From the NCBI GenBank assembly GCA_049509675.1, contig JBEKZQ010000206.1, forward strand, positions 1-28,522: a DNA stretch of 28,522 nucleotides, in the 5' to 3' direction. Origin of the DNA: JBEKZQ01 sp049509675 (GTDB lineage: Bacteria > Planctomycetota > Planctomycetia > Pirellulales > Thermoguttaceae). This document shows, piece by piece, positions 1 through 8,244 of this stretch. The notes beneath the pieces are model-generated. The model was not told the DNA's origin, did no database searches, and worked only from the letters and a program-made list of their open reading frames with translations. Numbering within the stretch: position 1 is the first letter of the stretch; the number at the start of each line of letters is the position of its first letter. The translations under genes and the position numbers were made by a program.

Positions 1-125
1 CCATGCGATTGAAGGTCTCCGGGCAACCCGGCCTGTGGATCAACGGCCGGCAAGTACCGTGCCGCTGGGAAGACGGGTATCTCGTCTTCGACGTTAAGAA
101 CGCCATCACTGACCAACCTTTGTGA
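1..125 (+). CDS. C-terminal fragment of an unidentified protein
   Basis: The window opens inside a reading frame whose codons start at position 3 and which stops at TGA 123-125. About 40 residues are visible. They contain short alternating hydrophobic stretches such as GLWINGRQVPC and GYLVFDVK, which look like the last strands of a beta-sandwich domain of the kind that often ends glycoside hydrolases or polysaccharide lyases. The next gene starts 12 bases after the stop, so the two are probably co-transcribed. The family cannot be decided from 40 residues. The carbohydrate guess rests on the neighbouring lyase and is inference. Confidence 0.55.
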   Translation, partial: MRLKVSGQPGLWINGRQVPCRWEDGYLVFDVKNAITDQPL

Positions 126-137
126 AAGATCCGTGCC

Positions 138-3100
138 ATGCCTTTGCCCGAGTTCAGAAGATCGCTATCGACGGCCGTTTTGACGCTCGCGCTGTTTGTC
201 CCTGTTATCCAAGGCAAATTCGCCGGTGCGGCCGATTCATTTACCGGCCGACTCGCGCTCCAACTCGACGGGGCGCTCCAGCAGAAGTTCAAGAAGGGAG
301 ATCGGCCCGCCTCGAAATCGCTGTACGTCTATCTGACCGCGGAAAACGGCCGCTGGACCGACGCCTGGGGCGAAAGCCGGGACTTCAACCGCGCCCTCCA
401 CGAGTGCGAGGTCGCCAACTCCGATATCACGCCTCGGCAGATTCACTTCAAGCTCAAGATGCGGATCGGCAGCGACAACTGGGTCAAGGGCGGACCGGCG
501 GAATATGAAATCGACCTCGTGCGCAAAGGAGACCAACTCGAAGGCGCCTTTGCCGGCGTGTTCAGCGGCACGCCGCCCTACGATCCGTTTGCTGCCCAAG
601 GCCGCGTCACCGGTGAAGTGCTGCCGCCGCAGGCGGTTGCTGCCAGCTACGTGCCCTTTGCCGTCGGCGAGCACCCCCGCACGCTCTTCCGCAAGAGTGA
701 ACTGGCGGCCTTGCGGGCCAAGGCCCAAACGCCGTTCGGCCGGGCGATGATCGAGAAGATCAAGGGCGGGGCACCTGGTACTCCGGGTCACGACGCCGTC
801 AGTCTCGCATTTCTTTACCAGCTTACCGGCGAAAAGTCCTATGCCGAGCGGGCCTGCGCCGAGACCGTGAAGACGATGGGCAATCGCAACGGCGGCCCGT
901 TCGCCTTGGGACGCTTCTGGGGCTATCGCACGAGCGTCGTGGGGACGGCCTACGATCTCTGTTACGACGCCTGGACGGCCCAACAGCGCGAGGAAGTGGA
1001 AAACTATCTCGATTGGATCCTCTACAAGTGCTTGCACCGCCAGCACCGCGTCGGCACGGTCAATTGGCTGCCGGGGAGCAACTACACGGTGGTGATCCAT
1101 GCGGGCAACGGCATTGCCGCGCTGGCCCTCTTGGGCGAAAAAGGCCCCGCGCCGGTCGAGCCGCTGCCGCCGCGGACCGACGCTTTGCGAATTGCCCCGC
1201 CGGCCGATTTTACACCGGCCAAGGGCGCTCCCGTCGTGAAATTCGACACGGGCAAATTCCCCACCGAGTGGCTTTGGATCGGACCGTTCCGCCAGCACGT
1301 CGTCCAGCACGAGCATCCCTACTACGACTTCCGGCAGCCGGTCGATTGTCTGGCGGCAATGGGCGGCATGGAGAAGGCGCAACCGACCATCGCTCAGACG
1401 GTTGCCTTCAAGAATCAGACGCTCCGTTGGGAACCCCTGAACATGAAGGCCAACCCGGACATCTTCCAGGGCGAATTCCAGCACACCGGCAAGACGATCA
1501 TCAAGTGCTACAAACTGGCCAACCAGCGAGAGAACCGGCATCTGTTCTTCTACACGGTGTTGGAGAACGATAAGCCGGGCTGGTATCAGTTCGACGGCAA
1601 TTTCTACGAAGGCAAGTGCTTCATCGCCGGGCAACGGATCCTGCATGGCGACCACTTCTACCTGGAAAAAGGCCTGTTCCCGTTGCTGGTTCCCGTCGTC
1701 ATGGCCGACGGCGAGTTCTCGTGCTTCTTGCAGTTCCTGGACTCGTCGGAGGAAAAGGCCAAGGCGTTCTACGCCGATCCGGAGCGAGCCAGAACCTATG
1801 AAGGCTACCGGCAAGGCTATGAAGAGCAATTGGCCCGTTGGAAGGCCGCCGACGGCCGCTCCTTGAACTACATGCACTACTTCGACAGCTATCGCCGCTG
1901 GTGCTGCCTTTGCCTGCAAATGGGCATGGGCGACGGCGGTTTCCAATCGGAAGGCGAAGGCTACACGCTGGAATGCCACCACGTGATGCACGATTACGCC
2001 TGCATCTTCCGGAATGCCTTTGGCAGAAGCCTCACCGGCCGGCCCGACATCAGCCATTTCGCCACGCGCTATGTTTTCACGGCCATCCCGGGCGAAGACG
2101 GCCGCATGTTTCAACAGAGCTTTGGCGGACATGGCGGCGGCACGATCTCCGCACGATACCTGGGCCGTTCGATCGCCCTGTGTCCGAAGGAGTGGCAGCC
2201 GGCCTTGCTCTGGCATTGGCTCAAGCTGATGAAAACCAGCGCCGAGGAAATCACCAGCGGCCGCGGCGTGGCGCGGGCCTTTTCCGGGCGCGAATTCGAC
2301 GAAGGATTCGACTTGGTCCAGGCCTTCATCAATTATCCGCTCGACGTGGCGCCCGACAATCCAGGCGAAGTGCTGCCGCATGTCTGGGAGGCCAAGACCA
2401 AGGGCTTCTACGCCTTCCGCAACAACTGGAACGGTCCGGAGAGCATCGTTGCCCAGGTCTATGCCAAGCAGGGCGGCATCGGCTGGAGCCAGGCCGAGGC
2501 CGGCAGCTTCTTGATCTACGGCCTGGGCCACGAATGGGCGCCGAAGGACAACAACGCGCTCGGCAAAGGCGGCAGCCGCTGGCTTGACAACACGATCATG
2601 CTGCCCGACGACCCGATCAACGCCTGGGGCCACGCCCAGCCGACCTTCTTCCGGGGCGATCCAAAGACCGGCAGCGGCACGGTCAGCTTCAATATGGACG
2701 ACGTCTATCGCGGGCTGCGAGAGGTAGGCTCCGGCAGGCAAACGAGTACCGAGGAATTTGACCTGGGCATCCGCGGCTTGCGAAGCTTTGCCGTCGATTT
2801 CAGCGGTCGTGGCGGAGCGCCGGCTGTCTTCGCCGTCGTGGATCATGTCACGGGCCGGGCACCAGGTACTCCTGGTCGGCGGAAGATCTGGATGCAGCAG
2901 TTGCCGGCCGGGGCGACCTTCTCGGTCGACGGCCGGAGCTTCTCGCTCGCCAGTGGCGGCGTGACGTACAAGGCCACCGTCATCTCGCCGCGCAATGCCA
3001 GGATCGCCAAAGCCCGCGGGGCCGGCGCGCAAAAGGTCAGCAACGTGCCGGACGCCGATCGCGACGCCATCCATGTCACCGGCCCCAGCGGCACGGAAGG

Positions 3101-3239
3101 CGATTTCTTTGTCGTGATGACCCTGCAAAAGGGACCGGCCCCGGAGGTCAGCGTACAGGGCGACGGACTGAAGGCCACGGCGGTTCTGGGCAGGTTGCGG
3201 CTGGGTTTCGACGGCCAGAAGATCGTCGTTGGCCCGTAG
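138..3239 (+). CDS. Secreted heparinase II/III-like polysaccharide lyase
   Basis: This 1033-residue protein starts with a signal peptide (basic residues 7-8, a hydrophobic stretch at about 12-24, and likely cleavage after AGAA at 29-32). Residues 33-165 form a small beta-rich domain. Residues 175-330 and 575-760 carry helices typical of the (alpha/alpha)6 toroid of heparinase/alginate lyase-like enzymes, including RTLFRKSEL (181-189), SLAFLYQLTGEKSYAERA (222-239) and NWLPGSNYTVVIHAGNG (309-325). SNYT and GEGYTLECHH (606-615) hold plausible catalytic Asn, Tyr and His. A separate beta-rich module lies at about 340-570, and a C-terminal beta-sandwich covers about 760-1033. The family cleaves uronic-acid polysaccharides by beta-elimination outside the cytoplasm; the substrate here is unknown. 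Two copies of APGTPG (212-217 and 908-913) look inserted and are treated as repeats. ATG 138 is the first start after the upstream stop; its ribosome site is weak. Confidence 0.8.
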   Translation: MPLPEFRRSLSTAVLTLALFVPVIQGKFAGAADSFTGRLALQLDGALQQKFKKGDRPASKSLYVYLTAENGRWTDAWGESRDFNRALHECEVANSDITPRQIHFKLKMRIGSDNWVKGGPAEYEIDLVRKGDQLEGAFAGVFSGTPPYDPFAAQGRVTGEVLPPQAVAASYVPFAVGEHPRTLFRKSELAALRAKAQTPFGRAMIEKIKGGAPGTPGHDAVSLAFLYQLTGEKSYAERACAETVKTMGNRNGGPFALGRFWGYRTSVVGTAYDLCYDAWTAQQREEVENYLDWILYKCLHRQHRVGTVNWLPGSNYTVVIHAGNGIAALALLGEKGPAPVEPLPPRTDALRIAPPADFTPAKGAPVVKFDTGKFPTEWLWIGPFRQHVVQHEHPYYDFRQPVDCLAAMGGMEKAQPTIAQTVAFKNQTLRWEPLNMKANPDIFQGEFQHTGKTIIKCYKLANQRENRHLFFYTVLENDKPGWYQFDGNFYEGKCFIAGQRILHGDHFYLEKGLFPLLVPVVMADGEFSCFLQFLDSSEEKAKAFYADPERARTYEGYRQGYEEQLARWKAADGRSLNYMHYFDSYRRWCCLCLQMGMGDGGFQSEGEGYTLECHHVMHDYACIFRNAFGRSLTGRPDISHFATRYVFTAIPGEDGRMFQQSFGGHGGGTISARYLGRSIALCPKEWQPALLWHWLKLMKTSAEEITSGRGVARAFSGREFDEGFDLVQAFINYPLDVAPDNPGEVLPHVWEAKTKGFYAFRNNWNGPESIVAQVYAKQGGIGWSQAEAGSFLIYGLGHEWAPKDNNALGKGGSRWLDNTIMLPDDPINAWGHAQPTFFRGDPKTGSGTVSFNMDDVYRGLREVGSGRQTSTEEFDLGIRGLRSFAVDFSGRGGAPAVFAVVDHVTGRAPGTPGRRKIWMQQLPAGATFSVDGRSFSLASGGVTYKATVISPRNARIAKARGAGAQKVSNVPDADRDAIHVTGPSGTEGDFFVVMTLQKGPAPEVSVQGDGLKATAVLGRLRLGFDGQKIVVGP
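773..788. repeat. Short in-frame palindrome, copy 1 (APGTPG insert)
   Basis: ACCTGG-TACT-CCGGGT forms an imperfect inverted repeat (6-base arms with one mismatch, 4-base loop). It encodes the core of APGTPG at residues 212-217 of the lyase. The same motif recurs at 2861-2876 in the same frame. Both copies sit in surface-type loops right after a glycine or arginine, where related proteins, from memory, have a short turn. Confidence 0.5.
2861..2876. repeat. Short in-frame palindrome, copy 2 (APGTPG insert)
   Basis: ACCAGG-TACT-CCTGGT is a perfect inverted repeat with 6-base arms and the same TACT loop as copy 1. It encodes APGTPG at residues 908-913 of the same lyase, 2088 bases (696 codons) downstream of copy 1. 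The two copies share the reading frame and the loop but differ inside the arms. Confidence 0.5.
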
Positions 3240-3301
3240 CCGCGATTTGACCCCAACAAACTTGCACCAGCTTGGCGGAGCGAAAAATGAGGAGCTTCAG
3301 G

Positions 3302-3334
3302 ATGAGCCGGTTCAATGTGAGAACACCGCGATGA
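3302..3334 (+). CDS. Possible 10-codon leader ORF overlapping the next start
   Basis: ATG 3302 follows a strong ribosome site (AGGAG at 3290-3294, 7-base spacing). It opens a 10-residue frame that stops at TGA 3332-3334, overlapping the ATG of the hydrolase gene at 3331 in the ATGA arrangement used for translational coupling. An earlier in-frame ATG at 3287 has GGAG upstream and would give 15 residues. The hydrolase ATG has no good site of its own. An alternative is that ATG 3302 is the true hydrolase start and a one-base error or frameshift lies before 3331. Confidence 0.35.
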   Translation: MSRFNVRTPR

Positions 3335-4530
3335 AAACGCTGCCATGCACCTTCCTGATCTTGTTTGCCTGTTCATGGGCGTGCCATGCCCCGGCCGAAG
3401 ACACGGTCCTGCACACCAACATCGACCGGACGGACGTCAGCCTTTTCCTGCCGGACGGGCTGAAGGTCGTGTGCGGAGTGCTCATCAACCCCGCCGACAC
3501 GAGCGTCGGCGCAGGGACCGCCTGGGGCGAGTCGTGCCGCCACTGGGGCATGGCGCAGCTCGGCCTCATGCTGGAAAACGTGGACAAGCGCAACAATCGC
3601 CCCAATACGCTCAAGAAAGTCATCGCCGCTTCGCTCCGGGAGTTCGCCGCCAGGACGTCGCATCCGGAAATAATCGACGCGCCACTGGCATTCGGCGGCA
3701 TGAGCAAGGGCGGCGGATGGTCCGCCGAGTTGGGACAGTTCTACGCTGAGCGGACGATCGCCTTCAACAACGTCTGCGGCTGGGTGGGCAGGCCGGACCA
3801 AGACCTTTCGATGCCCGCCGTGATCGTCATCGGCGGCATTGCCGACGGGTTCAAGATGCTCGGCGCTATCGGCTCGCAGTACGAACCGGCGCGAAACAGG
3901 GGTGCGCCCTGGTGTCTGGCGCTGCAATGGGGCAACGCCCACAACTACGGCAATGCAAACGCCTTGGCACTGCCGTTCCTCGATGCGGTCATTGCGGCCC
4001 GCGTGCCCCGGACCGTCGATCGGGCCGCCGGGCCGGTAAAGCTGAAGCCCATGCGACTTGAAGACGGTTGGCTTGGTGATCGCGGCACGTGGGAATCGAA
4101 CCAGGCGACGGTGGCCCCCTATGCCGGGTACCAGGGCGACAAGAGGACCGCCGCATGGCTGCCCAACCGCTACGTGGCGTTTGTCTGGCGGTCGTTTGTC
4201 TCCAAAGATCCGCCAGTGCAAATCGTCGCGGCAACGTTGGACGGCAAGCTGGCGATCGAGGACTTTCGGCCGACCGACAAGCGATTTCTGATTGTCGGCC
4301 GCGACGAGGCCGTCCGTCTCCAGGCCCGCGCGCGCGGAACAGGGAAGATTCGCAGCGTCGCGCTGTTCGATGGCGACAACAAACTCGGTGAAGCAACCGG
4401 ACCGGAGTTCAGCCTGACTTGGTCGCATATTCCAGCGGGTCCGCGGGCGGTGTTTGCCGAATATGTCACCGCGGACGGCGCGCATGGACTGTCCAATCCT
4501 GTAGCCGTGATTGCCTCGCCCCACCAATGA
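3331..4530 (+). CDS. Secreted alpha/beta hydrolase with C-terminal Ig-like domain
   Basis: This 399-residue protein has a signal peptide (MKTLPCTFLILFACSWACHA, cleavage near residue 22). The nucleophile elbow GGMSKGG (122-128) places the catalytic Ser at 125. GGIADGF (168-174) and GNAHNYGN (201-208) offer the acid and the His (204) of a Ser-Asp-His triad. This is the layout of poorly characterised dienelactone-hydrolase or esterase-like secreted proteins. Residues from about 285 to the end look like a beta-sandwich (RSVALFDGDNKLGEATG is typical of Ig-like folds). The gene lies 91 bases after the lyase stop on the same strand, so a role in removing esters from the lyase substrate is possible; that is inference. 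ATG 3331 was chosen because the signal peptide begins there, although the frame stays open upstream to 3229. Confidence 0.65.
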   Translation: MKTLPCTFLILFACSWACHAPAEDTVLHTNIDRTDVSLFLPDGLKVVCGVLINPADTSVGAGTAWGESCRHWGMAQLGLMLENVDKRNNRPNTLKKVIAASLREFAARTSHPEIIDAPLAFGGMSKGGGWSAELGQFYAERTIAFNNVCGWVGRPDQDLSMPAVIVIGGIADGFKMLGAIGSQYEPARNRGAPWCLALQWGNAHNYGNANALALPFLDAVIAARVPRTVDRAAGPVKLKPMRLEDGWLGDRGTWESNQATVAPYAGYQGDKRTAAWLPNRYVAFVWRSFVSKDPPVQIVAATLDGKLAIEDFRPTDKRFLIVGRDEAVRLQARARGTGKIRSVALFDGDNKLGEATGPEFSLTWSHIPAGPRAVFAEYVTADGAHGLSNPVAVIASPHQ

Positions 4531-4544
4531 TTTCGTGAAGTCAA

Positions 4545-4575
4545 CGGCCGCGTGGCCCTCCTGCCGCCGCGGCCG
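4545..4575. terminator. GC-rich hairpin after the hydrolase gene
   Basis: CGGCCGCG (4545-4552) and CGCGGCCG (4568-4575) are perfect complements around a 15-base loop, 15 bases past the hydrolase stop. No T-tract follows, so intrinsic termination is doubtful. It may only separate two genes of different base composition. Confidence 0.25.
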
Positions 4576-4655
4576 GGCACCCCAAGCAACAGCGCAGGCG
4601 GTCGGCACGCGCATGGTTTCGTGAGCAAAGGGTTCGGCCCGGAAAGGACAGGCTT

Positions 4656-7001
4656 ATGTTGTCAGTATCGGCAGTCGCTGGCCGGTTATCGGCGGGGAGG
4701 GGACTCCCGCTGTGGGCGGCCATCGCGGTATCGTTGTGGATGCTCGGCATGGGAAGCTCGGCCATGGCGGAAGCGGCATCGGCCCCGCGCGACTTCTCGG
4801 GTTGGCGCGGCGGCATCGGCATCACCTTCGGCACGCCCTCGCGCGACATCGCGGACGTGACCGAGATGGGCTACGAGATCGTTTGGGGTGGCGAGGACCC
4901 GCGCGCCATCAAGGCGCTCGGCGTCTCTGTCTTTCGTTACTGGAACAGCATCGTCGAAACCTCGCTGAAGGGCTCTGGGTATGACTTCAGCCGGATGCCC
5001 GACAAGGACGAAGCCGCGAAGCTGGCCTTCGACGCATGGATGGAGCGCGCCTATGGCGTGAAGGGCCTCTCGAAGTACGCCAACGTGCGTTATGATCCCA
5101 AGGGAGCCTACGGCGACGTCTACGGCAGCATGGACCTGTCGTCCGAGAACGACCTGGTGAAGGCCGTGATCGCCAGGTACATGCAGGGGTTCGACAAGGA
5201 CGGCATCGTCCACGGCGGCATCGGCCTGGACAACGCCGGCAGGGTGCCCCGGGAGTTCCTGGAGGCGCTGGCGCGCCGGCTGAACGCGCGCGGCCTGGGC
5301 ATCGCCGCCAACGGCTGCCCGGACGAGTACCTCACCTACATCGACTTCTTCGGCAACGAGGGCTTCCCGTTCTCCATCAACTACGCCCGCCGGGCGCGCG
5401 AGAAGGGCCTGCGCGGCATCCTGGGCGAGTTCACCATGCAGCACCTCTCCGGCGGCGAGATGGACGCCTGCCTGAAAAGCAAGCTCTTCAACGGCATCGT
5501 CTTCTTCGGCTACACCAACGGCGGCACGGCGGCCGGGGCGAGCTACTCGGGATACTGCTCACGGCCGGACGTGTATGACCATCAGCGCTGGGTGCTGCGC
5601 AAGCTGGTGCCGGTCTCCCGCGCCGTGCAGCGCGCCGGCCGCCAGATGGACCCGGCCGCGAAGCTGGCATCGGCCGCGGCACGCGCGGGCGAAGCCGGCG
5701 CGGCGCCTGCCGGCGTGGCCGTCAACGCCGAGGGCAAGGTGCAGGAAGTGAAGCGGCGCGAGGCCGGACTCGACCGCATCACCGGGCGCTCGCCGGAGAC
5801 GCCTCCGCTCATCGCCCGCTACGGGCGCGACGTCGCCAACGGCATCTACCTCTTCGTGGACTCCGGGCAGCCGGAGGAAGTGGTCTGCGACGCGCAGAAG
5901 CTGGGCGTGCGCGCGGACACGCTGGTCTTCGATGAGTTCGCCGGGCGCGTGCTGGAGGGGAAGCGCGCCGCAGGCGCCCTGACCTTCAAGATCATCGCGG
6001 GCCCCGGCGTGGTGCAGTTGGGCAACGCGCCCACCGTGGCGAAGAGCATACTGGCACGCACCGCGGAGGGTCTGCGCCTGCAGCTCGCCCAGCGCGCGCT
6101 GGATCGCGAGTTGGGCGCCCGCTTCCCGCACAAGGCGTGGTCGCGATTCTGCCAGGCCGGAAAGTGGGACGCCAGCGTGGCGCGCACCGGCAAGGGCAGC
6201 CTGGCGGTGGTGGGCGGCACCTACACCGCCACGATGCCCCAGTGGAAGTACTTCAACCGTCAGGGTGCGGCGCAGTTCGTCTCGCTGAACCAGACCGCTC
6301 CCCAGCCCATCGTGGTGCGCGCCTTCAGCAAGGCCCGGGAAGTCGCCACTTCCGAGGAGGTCGTCCTCGACACCCCGGCCGCGCGCCGGCGGCACTTCGA
6401 CGCGCGTGAGGGCCACGCCTACTGCATGCACCTGTACCTGGACTACCAGGACGGCCAGTGGCCCGAGGTGCATACCGTGCTTTTCTCGCCCGGCACCCAC
6501 GACTGGGAGGAGAAGAGCATCCGCGTGGAGCCCACCCGCCCGGTGAAGACGGCCATGGTGCTGCTGGAATTCCACCAGCCCCGGGGCGCCGCATGGTTCG
6601 ACGATCTGTCGCTCTCCAGCGGGGACGAGACTGAACGCAACCTGCTGGCTGCCCCCGGCTTCGAGGAAGAGGACTCGGCCGCCGCGGAGGCGCAGGCGAT
6701 CAGCGCGGGGTATGAGAAGCAGGTGCAGGCGCTGCTCGAGTCGGTGGAAGCCGCCGCGAAGTCGGCCACCCCGGCCGGCGCGCTCCCGGCGCTCGGGAAG
6801 CAGGTAGACGCCCTGGCCGCCTCGGTGACGGGCAAGGGTCTGGCGTCCTACTTCCCCCGCGAGCTCCGCGACCTGGACGACGCGCGGGAGAAGCTGGGGC
6901 TGTGCGCGCGGCTGCTGGCTGCGCAAATGTTTATCAGAAAATCAGTATTCGACACGCCCTCGTTGGGCAAGTGGCAAAGCATTAAAGTGGCTCAGTTGTA
7001 A
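4656..7001 (+). CDS. Large secreted glycosidase-like protein with altered C-terminus
   Basis: This 781-residue protein has no clear family match by eye. ATG 4656 has AAGGA 7 bases upstream. A signal peptide covers about residues 1-42 (hydrophobic core at 19-35, then SAMAEAASA). Residues 50-330 resemble a TIM-barrel glycoside-hydrolase-like domain, with motifs such as GGIGLDNAG (187-195), PDEYLTYIDFFGNEGF (222-237) and GILGEFTMQH (254-263). Residues 380-480 look like a beta domain. Residues 500-665 look like a jelly-roll module ending in AAWFDDLSLSSG, as in carbohydrate-binding modules. A helical region follows at 675-757. From residue 758 (base 6927) the DNA turns AT-richer and the encoded tail no longer resembles the rest, so the native C-terminus is probably lost. 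Its GC level and codon use differ from both neighbours, which suggests transfer or an assembly join. Confidence 0.6.
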   Translation: MLSVSAVAGRLSAGRGLPLWAAIAVSLWMLGMGSSAMAEAASAPRDFSGWRGGIGITFGTPSRDIADVTEMGYEIVWGGEDPRAIKALGVSVFRYWNSIVETSLKGSGYDFSRMPDKDEAAKLAFDAWMERAYGVKGLSKYANVRYDPKGAYGDVYGSMDLSSENDLVKAVIARYMQGFDKDGIVHGGIGLDNAGRVPREFLEALARRLNARGLGIAANGCPDEYLTYIDFFGNEGFPFSINYARRAREKGLRGILGEFTMQHLSGGEMDACLKSKLFNGIVFFGYTNGGTAAGASYSGYCSRPDVYDHQRWVLRKLVPVSRAVQRAGRQMDPAAKLASAAARAGEAGAAPAGVAVNAEGKVQEVKRREAGLDRITGRSPETPPLIARYGRDVANGIYLFVDSGQPEEVVCDAQKLGVRADTLVFDEFAGRVLEGKRAAGALTFKIIAGPGVVQLGNAPTVAKSILARTAEGLRLQLAQRALDRELGARFPHKAWSRFCQAGKWDASVARTGKGSLAVVGGTYTATMPQWKYFNRQGAAQFVSLNQTAPQPIVVRAFSKAREVATSEEVVLDTPAARRRHFDAREGHAYCMHLYLDYQDGQWPEVHTVLFSPGTHDWEEKSIRVEPTRPVKTAMVLLEFHQPRGAAWFDDLSLSSGDETERNLLAAPGFEEEDSAAAEAQAISAGYEKQVQALLESVEAAAKSATPAGALPALGKQVDALAASVTGKGLASYFPRELRDLDDAREKLGLCARLLAAQMFIRKSVFDTPSLGKWQSIKVAQL

Positions 7002-8244
7002 GTCCTCGCCGGGCGGAAACCATAATCGCTGAACCGCTTGCCGGGTTGGTTCCCGCCACGCCTGGCAGAGCGGAGGTCCTTGGGTTGAGGGATAAACCCC
7101 CCGCCCCGCCATGCACGCTCAACCTTGTCCCGCACGTCGGTTGTTGTTGCCGAATCTTCCAGGACGTACGGTTCATAAATGTTGTCGCACCACTCCCAAG
7201 CGTTGCCAAGCATGTCAAACAGTCCGTATTCATTGGGTTTCTTCATTCCTACCGGCAATGTATGATTGTACGCATTGCTCTTTTGAAACCAGGCATATTT
7301 CGGCAAGAGCTTGACGCTCAGCCCGTAGTAGCGGCTTGACTCGGCGCCGGATCGACAGGCATATTCCCACTCTGCTTCCGTTGGTAGTCGATAGCCGCCA
7401 CGCTGCAAATAATCAGCAGCAGGTTTCATTCCCTCGGCGTACCTGCCCTGATCGTTAGGTTCATAGCACCATCGCTCCTTGGGAATTCCCTCCTTTTCGC
7501 TGAGCCAATTGCAATATCGTGCGGCATCGTACCAATCCACACCAACCTGGGGGGAGTCGTCGGTGCGGCTGTATTGCTCGATATCGGGCTTCAGAACGTC
7601 GGGATTGGCCTGTTGAAAATGGCGGAACTGGGCTTTCGTGACGATCTTGGAGGCGATGGCAAATGTTCGACCGATTCGCTGTTGGTGAAGAACCTCGTTC
7701 GGAGATCGGCCAGGTTCCCCAGCCGGTGATCCCATACGGAACGGTTTGTCGGCGTTGAGGATTACGAATGTCTGCCGTTGCGTATTCACGTACCACTGGC
7801 GCTTGTCGGTCGCCTTGCGGTCTTGAAGTTGCTTCTCGTCCACAGGCAGTTGCGCGTCGATTTCCGCCAGTTTGGCTCCCTGGTCCCATCCTTCTTGCCG
7901 CAACAACCACTCCGCTGCACCATGTAAGCCGGGATCCGGATCATTCCGATAAAGATCGAGCAGCCTGGCGATCAGCGGCTGTCGCTCGGCTTCCGGAAAC
8001 TGTGNNNNNNNNNNNNNNNNNNNNNCTCGCCCAGGCACAAGATCAAGGCCCGCCGGATCGATACGTCCGGTTCCTCGCCCAACCGTCGCAGCAGGGCCGT
8101 GACATCGGCGCCCAACGGGGCAAGACTGTGAATCAGATAAGTCCGCATCGTCGGATCGGGACTGTGCTTCAAGAGCGGCCAAACCTTGTCGGCGTGATTC
8201 ATCTTCAAGAGGGCAACCGCTGCATTGGCCTGTCGCTTTGCCAG
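6992..8244 (-). repeat. Internal duplication, HEAT+SUMF1 unit B
   Basis: This stretch of the kinase gene encodes a second copy of the unit at 8878-10056. Both start with LA.RQA.AAVALLKM, share VWPLLKHSPDP, RRALIL.LGE, YRN.PDPGLH.AAEWLLR, AAxYCNWLS and YRLPTE.EWE, and end in an FR.ART tail. The copies have diverged at the protein level, so the duplication is old. The N run falls inside this copy. Confidence 0.8.

Noticed and set aside
237..3128. A 963-codon open frame on the minus strand opposite the lyase gene
   Set aside because: Long antisense frames are expected in GC-rich genes with strong codon bias. The translation is low in structure and rich in Arg, Gly, Ala and His, has no ribosome site, and the plus-strand gene has clear domains.
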